Assembly (NCBI GenBank): GCA_947442905.1
Contig: CANEWV010000100.1
Coordinates: forward strand, 1-6,455
Direction of reading: 5' to 3'
Origin: Chitinophagaceae bacterium
GTDB taxonomy: Bacteria > Bacteroidota > Bacteroidia > Chitinophagales > Chitinophagaceae
Length of the DNA: 6,455 nucleotides
Shown: positions 1 through 5,174 of the stretch, in pieces
How the letters are laid out: each line of letters opens with the position of its first letter
How positions within the stretch are numbered: the stretch's first letter is position 1
The notes under the pieces: model-generated
What the model saw: the letters and a program-made list of their open reading frames with translations, nothing else
Told to the model about the DNA's origin: nothing
The model's database searches: none
Program-made: the position numbers and the translations under genes

Positions 1-463
1 CATAACTATACCATGGCGCTAAATCACTGTAACGAATGGGCCAGTCTGTGCCATGACCATCTTTTGCATTGGCTTCGAAATCTAAATCACTCCAGCGGTA
101 ACTCTGACGGCCCCACATCAGTGAACGACCTCCCACATGATTACCTCTAATCCAATCAAAAGGTTTTACTGGATTGTAGGGATGATCATTATCATTTACA
201 AAAAACTTTTTTGAAACTTCATCGTAAGCGTAGCACTTACTTTGTATGGGCGAATTTTTTTTGTCTTCTTGCGTCGAACCATTACGGTGTTCTAATTCCC
301 ACGGATTTTTTTCGGTACCCTCATAATCTTTGATGTGCTCTACATTTCGACCCCTTTCTAGTAAAATTGTTTTGAGTCCTTTTTCTGTTAACTCTTTAGC
401 AGCCCAACCTCCAGAAATTCCAGAGCCTACTACAATTGCATCAAAAATGTTTTGCTTTGCCAT
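1..463 (-). CDS. GMC-family FAD-dependent oxidoreductase, N-terminal part (cut by left edge)
   Basis: This is the first 154 residues of a flavoprotein of the glucose-methanol-choline oxidoreductase family, which oxidises alcohol or sugar hydroxyl groups. The ATG is at 461-463. The Rossmann FAD-binding motif GSGISGG sits at residues 13-19, right after the first beta strand, and LLERG at 34-38 supplies the acidic residue that normally binds the adenosine ribose. HVGGRSLMWGRQSYR at 109-123 matches the second FAD-contact region of the family, and WPIRYSDLAPWY at 141-152 is also typical. There is no signal peptide. In Bacteroidota such proteins often pair with a Tat-exported gluconate 2-dehydrogenase subunit 3-like partner. 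None lies upstream here, so any partner would be beyond the left edge. The substrate-binding domain and the catalytic His/Asn are not visible, so the substrate cannot be named. The gene is transcribed away from trmB across an 83-bp gap in which I see no good promoter for this strand. Confidence 0.93.
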   Translation of the reverse strand, partial: MAKQNIFDAIVVGSGISGGWAAKELTEKGLKTILLERGRNVEHIKDYEGTEKNPWELEHRNGSTQEDKKNSPIQSKCYAYDEVSKKFFVNDNDHPYNPVKPFDWIRGNHVGGRSLMWGRQSYRWSDLDFEANAKDGHGTDWPIRYSDLAPWYSY

Positions 464-533
464 TTTAAAAACGTGGTTTAGATGTTCTAATGATTGTAAT
501 TTATAATAATTTTTAGAGATATTAGCATTGACT

Positions 534-541
534 TACTTTTG
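534..541 (+). promoter_or_regulatory. Candidate -7 promoter element of trmB, probably giving a leaderless mRNA
   Basis: TACTTTTG matches the Bacteroidota sigma -7 consensus TAnnTTTG exactly. It ends only 5 nt before the trmB ATG at 547, so transcription would start at or within a few bases of the start codon. There is no room for a ribosome binding site, and the leader would be absent or only a few bases long. I see no convincing TTG-type -33 box at the usual spacing; the region near 511-517 is only T-rich. The element is called on consensus match and position alone. Confidence 0.5.
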
Positions 542-546
542 CACCC

Positions 547-1251
547 ATGGGACAGAAAAAATTAATCCGGTTTGAAGCTATTAAAGGGTACGAAAACGTA
601 TTTGAATACCCGGTTAATGCCAAGGGCACTTGGAACGCGTATTTTAAAAACGACAACCCCATAACACTTGAACTGGCTTGCGGTAAAGGAGAATACGCGG
701 TAGGCCTAGGAAAAATGCACCCTAACCGCAATTTTATAGGCATAGATATTAAGGGCAACCGGATTTGGAGAGGTGCCACCAATGCACTGGAAATGGGCCT
801 TACAAACGTGGCATTTATTAGATCGCATATTGATAAAGTGTCCGATTATTTTAACCCTACCGAAATTGACGAGATCTGGATTACTTTTCCGGATCCGCAG
901 TTAAAGGGCGCTAGGGCAAAAAAGCGCCTCACCCACCCTAAATTTTTGCGTGTATACCAGCAAATCTTAAAACCCGGGGGTATCATCCATTTAAAAACCG
1001 ATAGTCCAGATTTATATCAATTTACCAAGCTTGTTATCAACTTATTTGAACTTCCGTTGTTAGAGGATATGGACAATGTATACGCAGGCGCAAACATCAA
1101 ACCTGAATTGCAGATAAAAACGCATTACGAGGGTTTAGACATTGCAGGAAGCAACCGTATTCATTATTTGTCTTTTACCATTAACAAAGAATTGCCGCTA
1201 GCATTAGATGCGCAATTAAAAAGTTTACTAAGTGAGCAAGAACCTGATTAA
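547..1251 (+). CDS. trmB: tRNA (guanine-N7-)-methyltransferase TrmB
   Basis: TrmB uses S-adenosylmethionine to methylate N7 of guanosine 46 in the variable loop of tRNAs, in the cytoplasm. The protein has 234 residues, normal for the bacterial family. The SAM-binding motif I is LELACGKGEY at 41-50, with Ala where many homologues have Gly. NFIGIDIKGNRIWRGA at 62-77 is the next SAM contact. WITFPDPQLK at 111-120 is the TrmB signature, usually written as FPDPW, and is followed by the basic KKRLTHPKFL at 125-134. LKTD at 149-152 and the C-terminal IKTHYE at 190-195 are also family features. The ATG at 547 is preferred because the N-terminal MGQKKLIRFEAIKGYENV is typical of Bacteroidota TrmB and a promoter-like element lies just upstream. 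The last 20 nt overlap the DUF5522 gene, which suggests translational coupling in a three-gene operon. Confidence 0.96.
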   Translation: MGQKKLIRFEAIKGYENVFEYPVNAKGTWNAYFKNDNPITLELACGKGEYAVGLGKMHPNRNFIGIDIKGNRIWRGATNALEMGLTNVAFIRSHIDKVSDYFNPTEIDEIWITFPDPQLKGARAKKRLTHPKFLRVYQQILKPGGIIHLKTDSPDLYQFTKLVINLFELPLLEDMDNVYAGANIKPELQIKTHYEGLDIAGSNRIHYLSFTINKELPLALDAQLKSLLSEQEPD

Positions 1252-1435
1252 AGATGTAGATTACTATACAGATCCTTCTGGTAATTTTGTATTTACAGAA
1301 GCCTATCATATAGCAAAAGGCTACTGTTGCGGTCATGGTTGCAGACACTGCCCCTACGCTTACGAAGCAGTACCAGAGCCACGCAAACAATTGCTACTGA
1401 ATAAAGAAATTCATGAATTCCGCGAGCCGCAATAA
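1232..1435 (+). CDS. DUF5522 family small cysteine-rich protein
   Basis: This 67-residue protein belongs to the uncharacterised DUF5522 family. The signature is FTEAYHIAKGYCCGHGCRHC at 21-40, followed by PY. It carries four cysteines (32, 33, 37, 40) and two histidines (35, 39) in nine residues, an arrangement that could bind zinc or an iron-sulfur cluster; that is inference, and no function is known to me. The start is GTG at 1232, the first codon after an in-frame stop at 1229-1231. No ATG precedes the conserved DVDYYTDPSGNFVFTE region, so GTG is the best choice. The gene overlaps trmB by 20 nt and the MGMT-like gene by 23 nt, so it is probably translated by coupling to trmB. The C-terminal 20 residues beyond the motif are charged and not recognisable. 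There are no membrane segments and no signal peptide. Confidence 0.85.
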   Translation: MSKNLIKDVDYYTDPSGNFVFTEAYHIAKGYCCGHGCRHCPYAYEAVPEPRKQLLLNKEIHEFREPQ

Positions 1436-1802
1436 AAAAACACCTACAAAGTCTGCAATCAATAAAGCAGATTCACCTAGTTTTTTTGAACTGGTGTATC
1501 AGGTGGTAAGGCTTATTCCTAAAGGGCGCGTAACTACATACGGCGCTATTGCAGCATATCTAGGCAGCAAACAAAGTTCCAGGGCAGTTGGCTATGCACT
1601 CAATGGGGCGCATATTATTAAACCAAAAGTACCCGCACAACGAGTGGTGAATAGAAATGGTATGTTAAGCGGAAAAGCGCATTTTGAAACGCCAACGCGC
1701 ATGCAGGAATTACTTGAAAAAGAAGGTGTAATCGTTAAAGATGAAACCATCCAAAACTTTAGTAAACATTTTTGGGACCCTACAAAGGAACTAGGCTTTT
1801 AA
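1413..1802 (+). CDS. MGMT-family alkyltransferase-like (ATL) DNA-binding protein
   Basis: This 129-residue protein is the DNA-binding domain of the O6-methylguanine-DNA methyltransferase family, without the N-terminal domain of Ada/Ogt. FFELVYQVVRLIPKGRVTTY at 24-43 contains the GRVTTYG start of the helix-turn-helix, with Tyr43 in the place of the base-flipping-associated tyrosine. SSRAVGYAL at 55-63 holds the arginine finger (Arg57). The catalytic PCHR motif is replaced by PAQR at 74-77, so both the acceptor cysteine and the neighbouring histidine are missing. The protein therefore cannot transfer alkyl groups by the usual mechanism. Family knowledge: ATL proteins bind alkylated guanine in DNA and flag it for nucleotide excision repair. 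Whether this one does so is inference. A lysine/serine-rich extension of about 20 residues precedes the domain. The start overlaps the DUF5522 gene by 23 nt, placing it last in the trmB cluster. Confidence 0.88.
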   Translation: MNSASRNKKTPTKSAINKADSPSFFELVYQVVRLIPKGRVTTYGAIAAYLGSKQSSRAVGYALNGAHIIKPKVPAQRVVNRNGMLSGKAHFETPTRMQELLEKEGVIVKDETIQNFSKHFWDPTKELGF

Positions 1803-1813
1803 ACCTAACTGCA

Positions 1814-2398
1814 TTAAGCGTAATAAGGCGCAATAAACCAGTATACCACCGGACCTGTTACTGCTACATAAAACCATAATGGCCAGGTAATTTTTGCCAG
1901 CTTTTTATGCGTTGCAAACTCTGCAGTCAATGCACGATACGCTGTAAATAAAATGAATGGTAATATTACCGCTGCTAAAAATATATGCGTGCTTAAAATA
2001 ACTAAATAAAGGGTTCTAAAAGAGCCTACTGTAGCTGCTTCTGCTTCATTTAATACACCATCATGATCAATATCCCCAAATTTAGCTTCGCCAGCTAGTA
2101 AATGGTGGGCGATATAGGACACTAAAAATAAAACGGATAACACAAGCGCTGCCATCATCATTTTTTTGTGCATTTGGTAGTTACCGTTTTTAACAGCCAC
2201 AAGCGCTGCCACTAATAATACAGCAATAATGGTATTGATTACTGCATTGGCCTTTGCAAAAATGTGCACATCAAAACCTAAATCTATATCTAATTTAAAT
2301 TTACTTAATAGTACAACAACCGTAAACACAACTACTGAAAATATACCAATAAGCCATTTAGCAAGTTTGTCGTTTTTTGAAATAGATGCTTGTAACAT
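1814..2398 (-). CDS. DUF420 family membrane protein (CtaM/YozB-like), probable oxidase assembly factor
   Basis: This is a 194-residue integral membrane protein with about five predicted segments (roughly 14-31, 46-68, 80-101, 127-152, 170-192). It shows the DUF420 pattern: NAVIN at 51-55, the MHKKMMMAAL helix start at 76-85, SYIAHHL at 94-100, STHIFLA at 136-142, and THKKLAKITWPLWFYVAVTG at 163-182 ending in PYY. Conserved histidines 77, 98, 99, 138 and 164 could bind heme or metal. Firmicutes members (YozB/CtaM) lie near cytochrome aa3 genes, and CtaM has been reported to be needed for aa3 oxidase function. Here the gene follows sco by 21 bp, which fits an assembly role by inference. Between segments 3 and 4 the short family loop is replaced by an EF-hand-like acidic loop at 109-120. 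The ATG is at 2396-2398, preceded by an A/T-rich leader without a Shine-Dalgarno motif. Its stop lies 11 bp from that of the convergent MGMT-like gene. Confidence 0.88.
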   Translation of the reverse strand: MLQASISKNDKLAKWLIGIFSVVVFTVVVLLSKFKLDIDLGFDVHIFAKANAVINTIIAVLLVAALVAVKNGNYQMHKKMMMAALVLSVLFLVSYIAHHLLAGEAKFGDIDHDGVLNEAEAATVGSFRTLYLVILSTHIFLAAVILPFILFTAYRALTAEFATHKKLAKITWPLWFYVAVTGPVVYWFIAPYYA

Positions 2399-2419
2399 AG
2401 TATTGTTTTTTAAAAATAA

Positions 2420-3232
2420 TTATCCATTCATTTTTCTGTGTTGACGTATATACACCACAAAAAATATAATTGCAGATATAATAATTAGCCAAAGCCAAGA
2501 CAGGTCAAGTATTTTTCTGAAAATAGCGCCTTTATTTTTCTTGTCTTTTTCGAGCATTAATAATCCAATATCTCTCGCAAGTTTTGCCACCGAATTTGAA
2601 TCAAGACCATTGTAATAACCTCTCACATAACGGTCTTTGTCGAGTAGTACAAACCTTGAAGTATGCACAAAGTCCGGACTGATAGGCTCTTCGCTAAATT
2701 TATCTACACGTAATTCTTCAAAAGCAAATTTGTAAATACTGTCTCTGTTGCCCGTTAAAAACCACCAGTTGTCATGATTGGCTCCAAAGATATCGGCATA
2801 ATTTTTTAGCACCGGAACAGAGTCACGCTCTGGATCTACGGTAAACGAAACAAACTGAACAACAGCCGTATCAATTTTTTTGCGCACATTGCCACCCAGC
2901 TTAAAGGAGTGCTGCAACTTTTGCATGTTAAAAGTGAGCTTCGGACATATACTTCTACAACTCGTAAAAATATAATCTACCACCATTATTTTAGAGCTCT
3001 TATCGTAAAGGCTAACTGTATCTCCTAGTTGATTCACAAGGGTAATATTGGCTGTTTTATGCCAAATACTATCTGTTACTTCTTTGCCATTTTCGACCTT
3101 TGTAACAACCGTGTCTAGCAGGTATTTGCGGGGCATATGCACCGCGTTTTCACTTGCAGACTTTAGCCATAAATAGCAAGCTACCGGTAGCCCTAAAGCA
3201 ATTAATAAACCTAAAATTGAATTTTTACTCAT
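2420..3232 (-). CDS. SCO1/SenC family copper chaperone for cytochrome oxidase
   Basis: SCO proteins deliver copper to the CuA site of cytochrome c oxidase subunit II from the outer face of the membrane. The protein has 270 residues: an N-terminal membrane anchor (about 5-23), a linker, then a thioredoxin-like domain beginning near NITLVNQLGDTVSL (62-75). The copper ligands are all present: CRSIC at 92-96 gives Cys92 and Cys96, and DFVHTSRFVLLD at 187-198 gives the distal His190. VSFTVDPERDS at 128-138 is the conserved strand and loop between them. A second hydrophobic segment near 245-262, followed by a basic tail, is an extra C-terminal anchor that canonical SCO proteins lack. The gene sits 21 bp upstream of the DUF420 gene and directly after the terminator that closes the oxidase structural genes. 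It may therefore use its own promoter or depend on read-through. Confidence 0.94.
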   Translation of the reverse strand: MSKNSILGLLIALGLPVACYLWLKSASENAVHMPRKYLLDTVVTKVENGKEVTDSIWHKTANITLVNQLGDTVSLYDKSSKIMVVDYIFTSCRSICPKLTFNMQKLQHSFKLGGNVRKKIDTAVVQFVSFTVDPERDSVPVLKNYADIFGANHDNWWFLTGNRDSIYKFAFEELRVDKFSEEPISPDFVHTSRFVLLDKDRYVRGYYNGLDSNSVAKLARDIGLLMLEKDKKNKGAIFRKILDLSWLWLIIISAIIFFVVYIRQHRKMNG

Positions 3233-3249
3233 GGTAAAACAGTTGGTAT

Positions 3250-3281
3250 AAAAAAACCACCAAACAAAGGTCGGTGGTTTT
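3250..3281 (-). terminator. Rho-independent terminator after the subunit IV gene
   Basis: A perfect 9-bp stem, AAAACCACC at 3253-3261 pairing with GGTGGTTTT at 3273-3281, encloses an 11-nt loop. Read on the minus strand it is followed by seven T residues (3256-3250, partly shared with the stem). It begins 23 nt after the subunit IV stop codon and ends 17 nt before the sco start codon, so it should end or weaken transcription of the oxidase structural genes before sco. On the plus strand only four T follow, so it acts mainly on the minus-strand operon. Confidence 0.87.
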
Positions 3282-3304
3282 AACTATATTATAAACAAAT
3301 TGCT

Positions 3305-3790
3305 TTAGTGTTTGTTCTGTACCGCCACAGTATCTTTAGCGTGTGCAGTAGTATCTGCCGCAGCTTCGTGAGATGCTTCTGCACCATGCCCTGCAGCTCC
3401 GTGTTCACCATGTGCTTTTTGTTGTACTTTAATTTCAGAACGCTCTTTAAAGTAAGGGTCATAAGTGTTGCGTAAGTTTCTGAAAGAATTACCATCGTAT
3501 AAAAAGGCAATGATAAACCAAACAAAAAGACCTAGAGGCACAACAATGGTCATGATAAGGTTTTTTAATTCATGCTTTAAGTGCATGAAATAAGCAACGA
3601 TATAAAATGCCTTGGCCATCATCAAAATAATGATAGTGCCTTTGATAGCAAGTCTTAAAGCTTCAGATGTGATACCAATCATCCAAAATCCAAGTATTAA
3701 TTCAATAATGGTTAATACAGATAAGATGATGGTAACTTTTTTTATTTCACCAGTTCCGTGGTTTTCTTCGTGTTGAGCAGTATGTGACAT
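3305..3790 (-). CDS. Cytochrome c oxidase subunit IV family protein with His/Ala-rich C-terminal tail
   Basis: This is a small membrane subunit of a heme-copper oxidase, from the three-helix subunit IV (CyoD-like) family, thought to stabilise the complex. It has 161 residues with segments at about 19-40, 50-70 and 79-98. FYIVAYFMHLKHE at 62-74 and PLGLFVWFIIAFLYDG at 85-100 match the family. About 60 residues follow the last helix. The final part (126-161) is low in complexity and rich in Ala, His, Glu and Lys, with histidines at 127, 130, 135, 141, 150 and 161. The N-terminus is also His-rich (3, 7, 11). By analogy with CyoD and the basic residues before helix 1 and after helix 2, the N-terminus is inside and the tail faces the periplasm. 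The gene starts 33 bp after the subunit III gene and is followed by a strong terminator, making it the last structural gene of the operon. Confidence 0.88.
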   Translation of the reverse strand: MSHTAQHEENHGTGEIKKVTIILSVLTIIELILGFWMIGITSEALRLAIKGTIIILMMAKAFYIVAYFMHLKHELKNLIMTIVVPLGLFVWFIIAFLYDGNSFRNLRNTYDPYFKERSEIKVQQKAHGEHGAAGHGAEASHEAAADTTAHAKDTVAVQNKH

Positions 3791-3823
3791 CAGGTTCTAA
3801 ATTAATGTTGTTGAAATAATAAA

Positions 3824-4501
3824 TTATACTAGGTAGAAGCAAGTGAATACAAATACCCATACTAAATCTACAAAGTGCCAGTATAATCCAGCTTTTTCAA
3901 TCATTAGGTAATGACCACGTTGTTCAAATTTATCTAAGAGCGTCATGATAAGCATGATAATATTGATAACTACACCAGTAAATACGTGGAAACCGTGGAA
4001 ACCAGTAATGGTAAAAAAGTAATTGGTAAAGTTGGTAGAAGATGCAGTTCCATCAGCATTGATAAATGGATTGCGACCCCACCATGCACCTTCATGGTGT
4101 AAGTGATTCCACTCCCAAGCCTGACAGCTTAAAAATGCAATACCACCAATGATGGTCCAAATCATATATTTAACCACCGATTTTTTATCCATTTCTTGAC
4201 CCGCTTTTACAGCAAGTACCATGGTTACGGAACTAACAATCAAAATAAAGGTCATCACAGACACAAACACAAGTGGCGCATTGGCTCCTTCTGGTGCAAA
4301 TGGGAAACTTTTGAATACTAAGTTAGGGTCAGGCCATCCATTGGTTGAAAAACGTATGGTACCATAAGAGATTAGAAAAGCACCAAATGTAAAGGCATCA
4401 CTCATTAAGAAATACCACATCATTAATTTACCGTACTCGACGTTAAATGGGCTTTTTCCACCACCCCAAGACTTTGTTGTTTCTACTGTTGCTGTTGACA
4501 T
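3824..4501 (-). CDS. Cytochrome c oxidase subunit III (longer paralogue)
   Basis: This is subunit III of the heme-copper oxidase, a membrane protein that stabilises the catalytic core and is linked to proton uptake. It has 225 residues and about five segments (26-46, 76-98, 111-128, 160-186, 206-224), the short bacterial form without the first two helices of the seven-helix type. Diagnostic stretches are SCQAWEWNHL at 125-134, where Glu130 aligns with the conserved membrane glutamate; ITGFHGFHVFTG at 165-176; and LYWHFVDLVWVFVF at 206-219. The start is ATG at 4499-4501; the leader has no Shine-Dalgarno motif. A 77-bp gap, the longest in the oxidase locus, separates it from the preceding subunit III gene and contains a promoter-like element. 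Orthologues in Bacteroidota are commonly named heme-copper oxidase subunit III. Symbols such as coxC or ctaE would be ambiguous between this and its neighbour. Confidence 0.93.
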   Translation of the reverse strand: MSTATVETTKSWGGGKSPFNVEYGKLMMWYFLMSDAFTFGAFLISYGTIRFSTNGWPDPNLVFKSFPFAPEGANAPLVFVSVMTFILIVSSVTMVLAVKAGQEMDKKSVVKYMIWTIIGGIAFLSCQAWEWNHLHHEGAWWGRNPFINADGTASSTNFTNYFFTITGFHGFHVFTGVVINIIMLIMTLLDKFEQRGHYLMIEKAGLYWHFVDLVWVFVFTCFYLV

Positions 4502-4522
4502 GTCTTATTAAAAATTTCGTTG

Positions 4523-4530
4523 CAAAAATA
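4523..4530 (-). promoter_or_regulatory. Candidate internal -7 promoter element before the second subunit III gene
   Basis: Read on the minus strand the sequence is TATTTTTG, an exact match to the Bacteroidota consensus TAnnTTTG. It ends 21 nt upstream of the ATG at 4499-4501, which would give a leader of roughly 15 nt. A TTTTTTG run lies 12 nt upstream (4543-4549), closer than the usual -33 spacing. The gap is the longest within the oxidase genes, but A/T-rich DNA yields such matches by chance, so this is tentative. Confidence 0.32.
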
Positions 4531-4578
4531 TTGGCTATCAGTCAAAAAAGACGATTTCTGGGTAACTTTTTATTAGAA

Positions 4579-5157
4579 TTAAGCGATCAAATTATAAAAT
4601 ATGAATAAGTAAATCCAAAGAATATCTACAAAATGCCAGTAAGTAGCTACAATTTGAACCGGAACGATGTTGATTTGGCTAGATTTAATAAAAATAGCTC
4701 TAAAAAACAAAACAAAAAGCGCTACAACACCACCTAGTACGTGGAGCATGTGTAGGCCAGTAATGATGAATAAAAAGGATGATGCTGAGTTACTTTGAGG
4801 ACCAATAAGCGCAAAACCCCTTAACTCAAGGTCTTTAAAGCCATCCCATTGAAGTGACACAAACACAATACCTAGTATAGAGGTTAGTGTGATAAATAAT
4901 TTGTAATTTATAGTTTTCCCTGCCTTTATAGCGGCGCTAGCCAACCACATGGTAATACTACTTGCTAGAATTACGCCGGTAGAATACCAAAACATAACAG
5001 GTAGCTCAATAACCAACCAATTGCCTTGGTTCTTTTTAACAATATAAGCACTCGTTAAACCAGCAAACATCATTACAATGCTTCCAATGGCCGCCCACAT
5101 CAAAAATTTTTGTGGATGAATTCTTTGCGTTTCTGTTGATGTACTAACTGTAGACAT
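4579..5157 (-). CDS. Cytochrome c oxidase subunit III-like protein (shorter paralogue)
   Basis: This is a second subunit III family protein, of 192 residues, encoded just upstream of the longer one. It has about five membrane segments (20-40, 55-75, 86-103, 126-152, 168-188). ITGLHMLHVLGGVV at 132-145 and TYWHFVDILWIYLFIF at 172-187 are the two classic subunit III stretches and correspond to those in the neighbour. At the place of the conserved QAxE of helix 3 it reads SLQWDG (101-106), so the membrane glutamate is absent or replaced by Asp105. The rest is clearly divergent from the neighbour, which argues for an old paralogue with a distinct role in the complex and not a recent duplication. 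Bacteroidota oxidase loci often carry such a pair. The ATG at 5155-5157 follows an A/T-rich leader 17 bp after ctaB, consistent with co-transcription. Confidence 0.9.
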   Translation of the reverse strand: MSTVSTSTETQRIHPQKFLMWAAIGSIVMMFAGLTSAYIVKKNQGNWLVIELPVMFWYSTGVILASSITMWLASAAIKAGKTINYKLFITLTSILGIVFVSLQWDGFKDLELRGFALIGPQSNSASSFLFIITGLHMLHVLGGVVALFVLFFRAIFIKSSQINIVPVQIVATYWHFVDILWIYLFIFYNLIA

Positions 5158-5174
5158 ATATTTTATTTTAGTCT

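Noticed and set aside
464..546. Search for a promoter of the GMC oxidoreductase in the divergent intergenic region.
   Set aside because: On the minus strand no TAnnTTTG match is present at a sensible distance, so none is called.
1181..1390. A 69-codon cysteine-containing frame on the minus strand opposite the DUF5522 gene.
   Set aside because: It is antisense to two supported genes, and its hydrophobic composition is a by-product of the opposite strand.
1792..1807. Near-palindrome TAGGCTTTTAAACCTA at the convergent gene junction, as a possible bidirectional terminator.
   Set aside because: The strong part of the stem is only TAGG/CCTA, followed by a mismatch and A/T pairs, with no T-tract on either side. 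It mostly lies in the MGMT-like coding end.
2141..2211. Direct repeat CACAAGCGCTGCCA at 2141-2154 and 2198-2211.
   Set aside because: The copies are 57 bp apart, in frame, and both encode Ala-Ala-Leu-Val in neighbouring membrane helices. Shared codon use explains them.
3289..3525. A 78-codon frame on the minus strand overlapping the subunit IV gene.
   Set aside because: It lies entirely within and just past the well-supported subunit IV gene in another frame and resembles no family.
4541..4555. GTC-A6-GAC inverted repeat in the gap between the subunit III genes, as a possible terminator.
   Set aside because: The stem is only three base pairs, too weak to terminate transcription.
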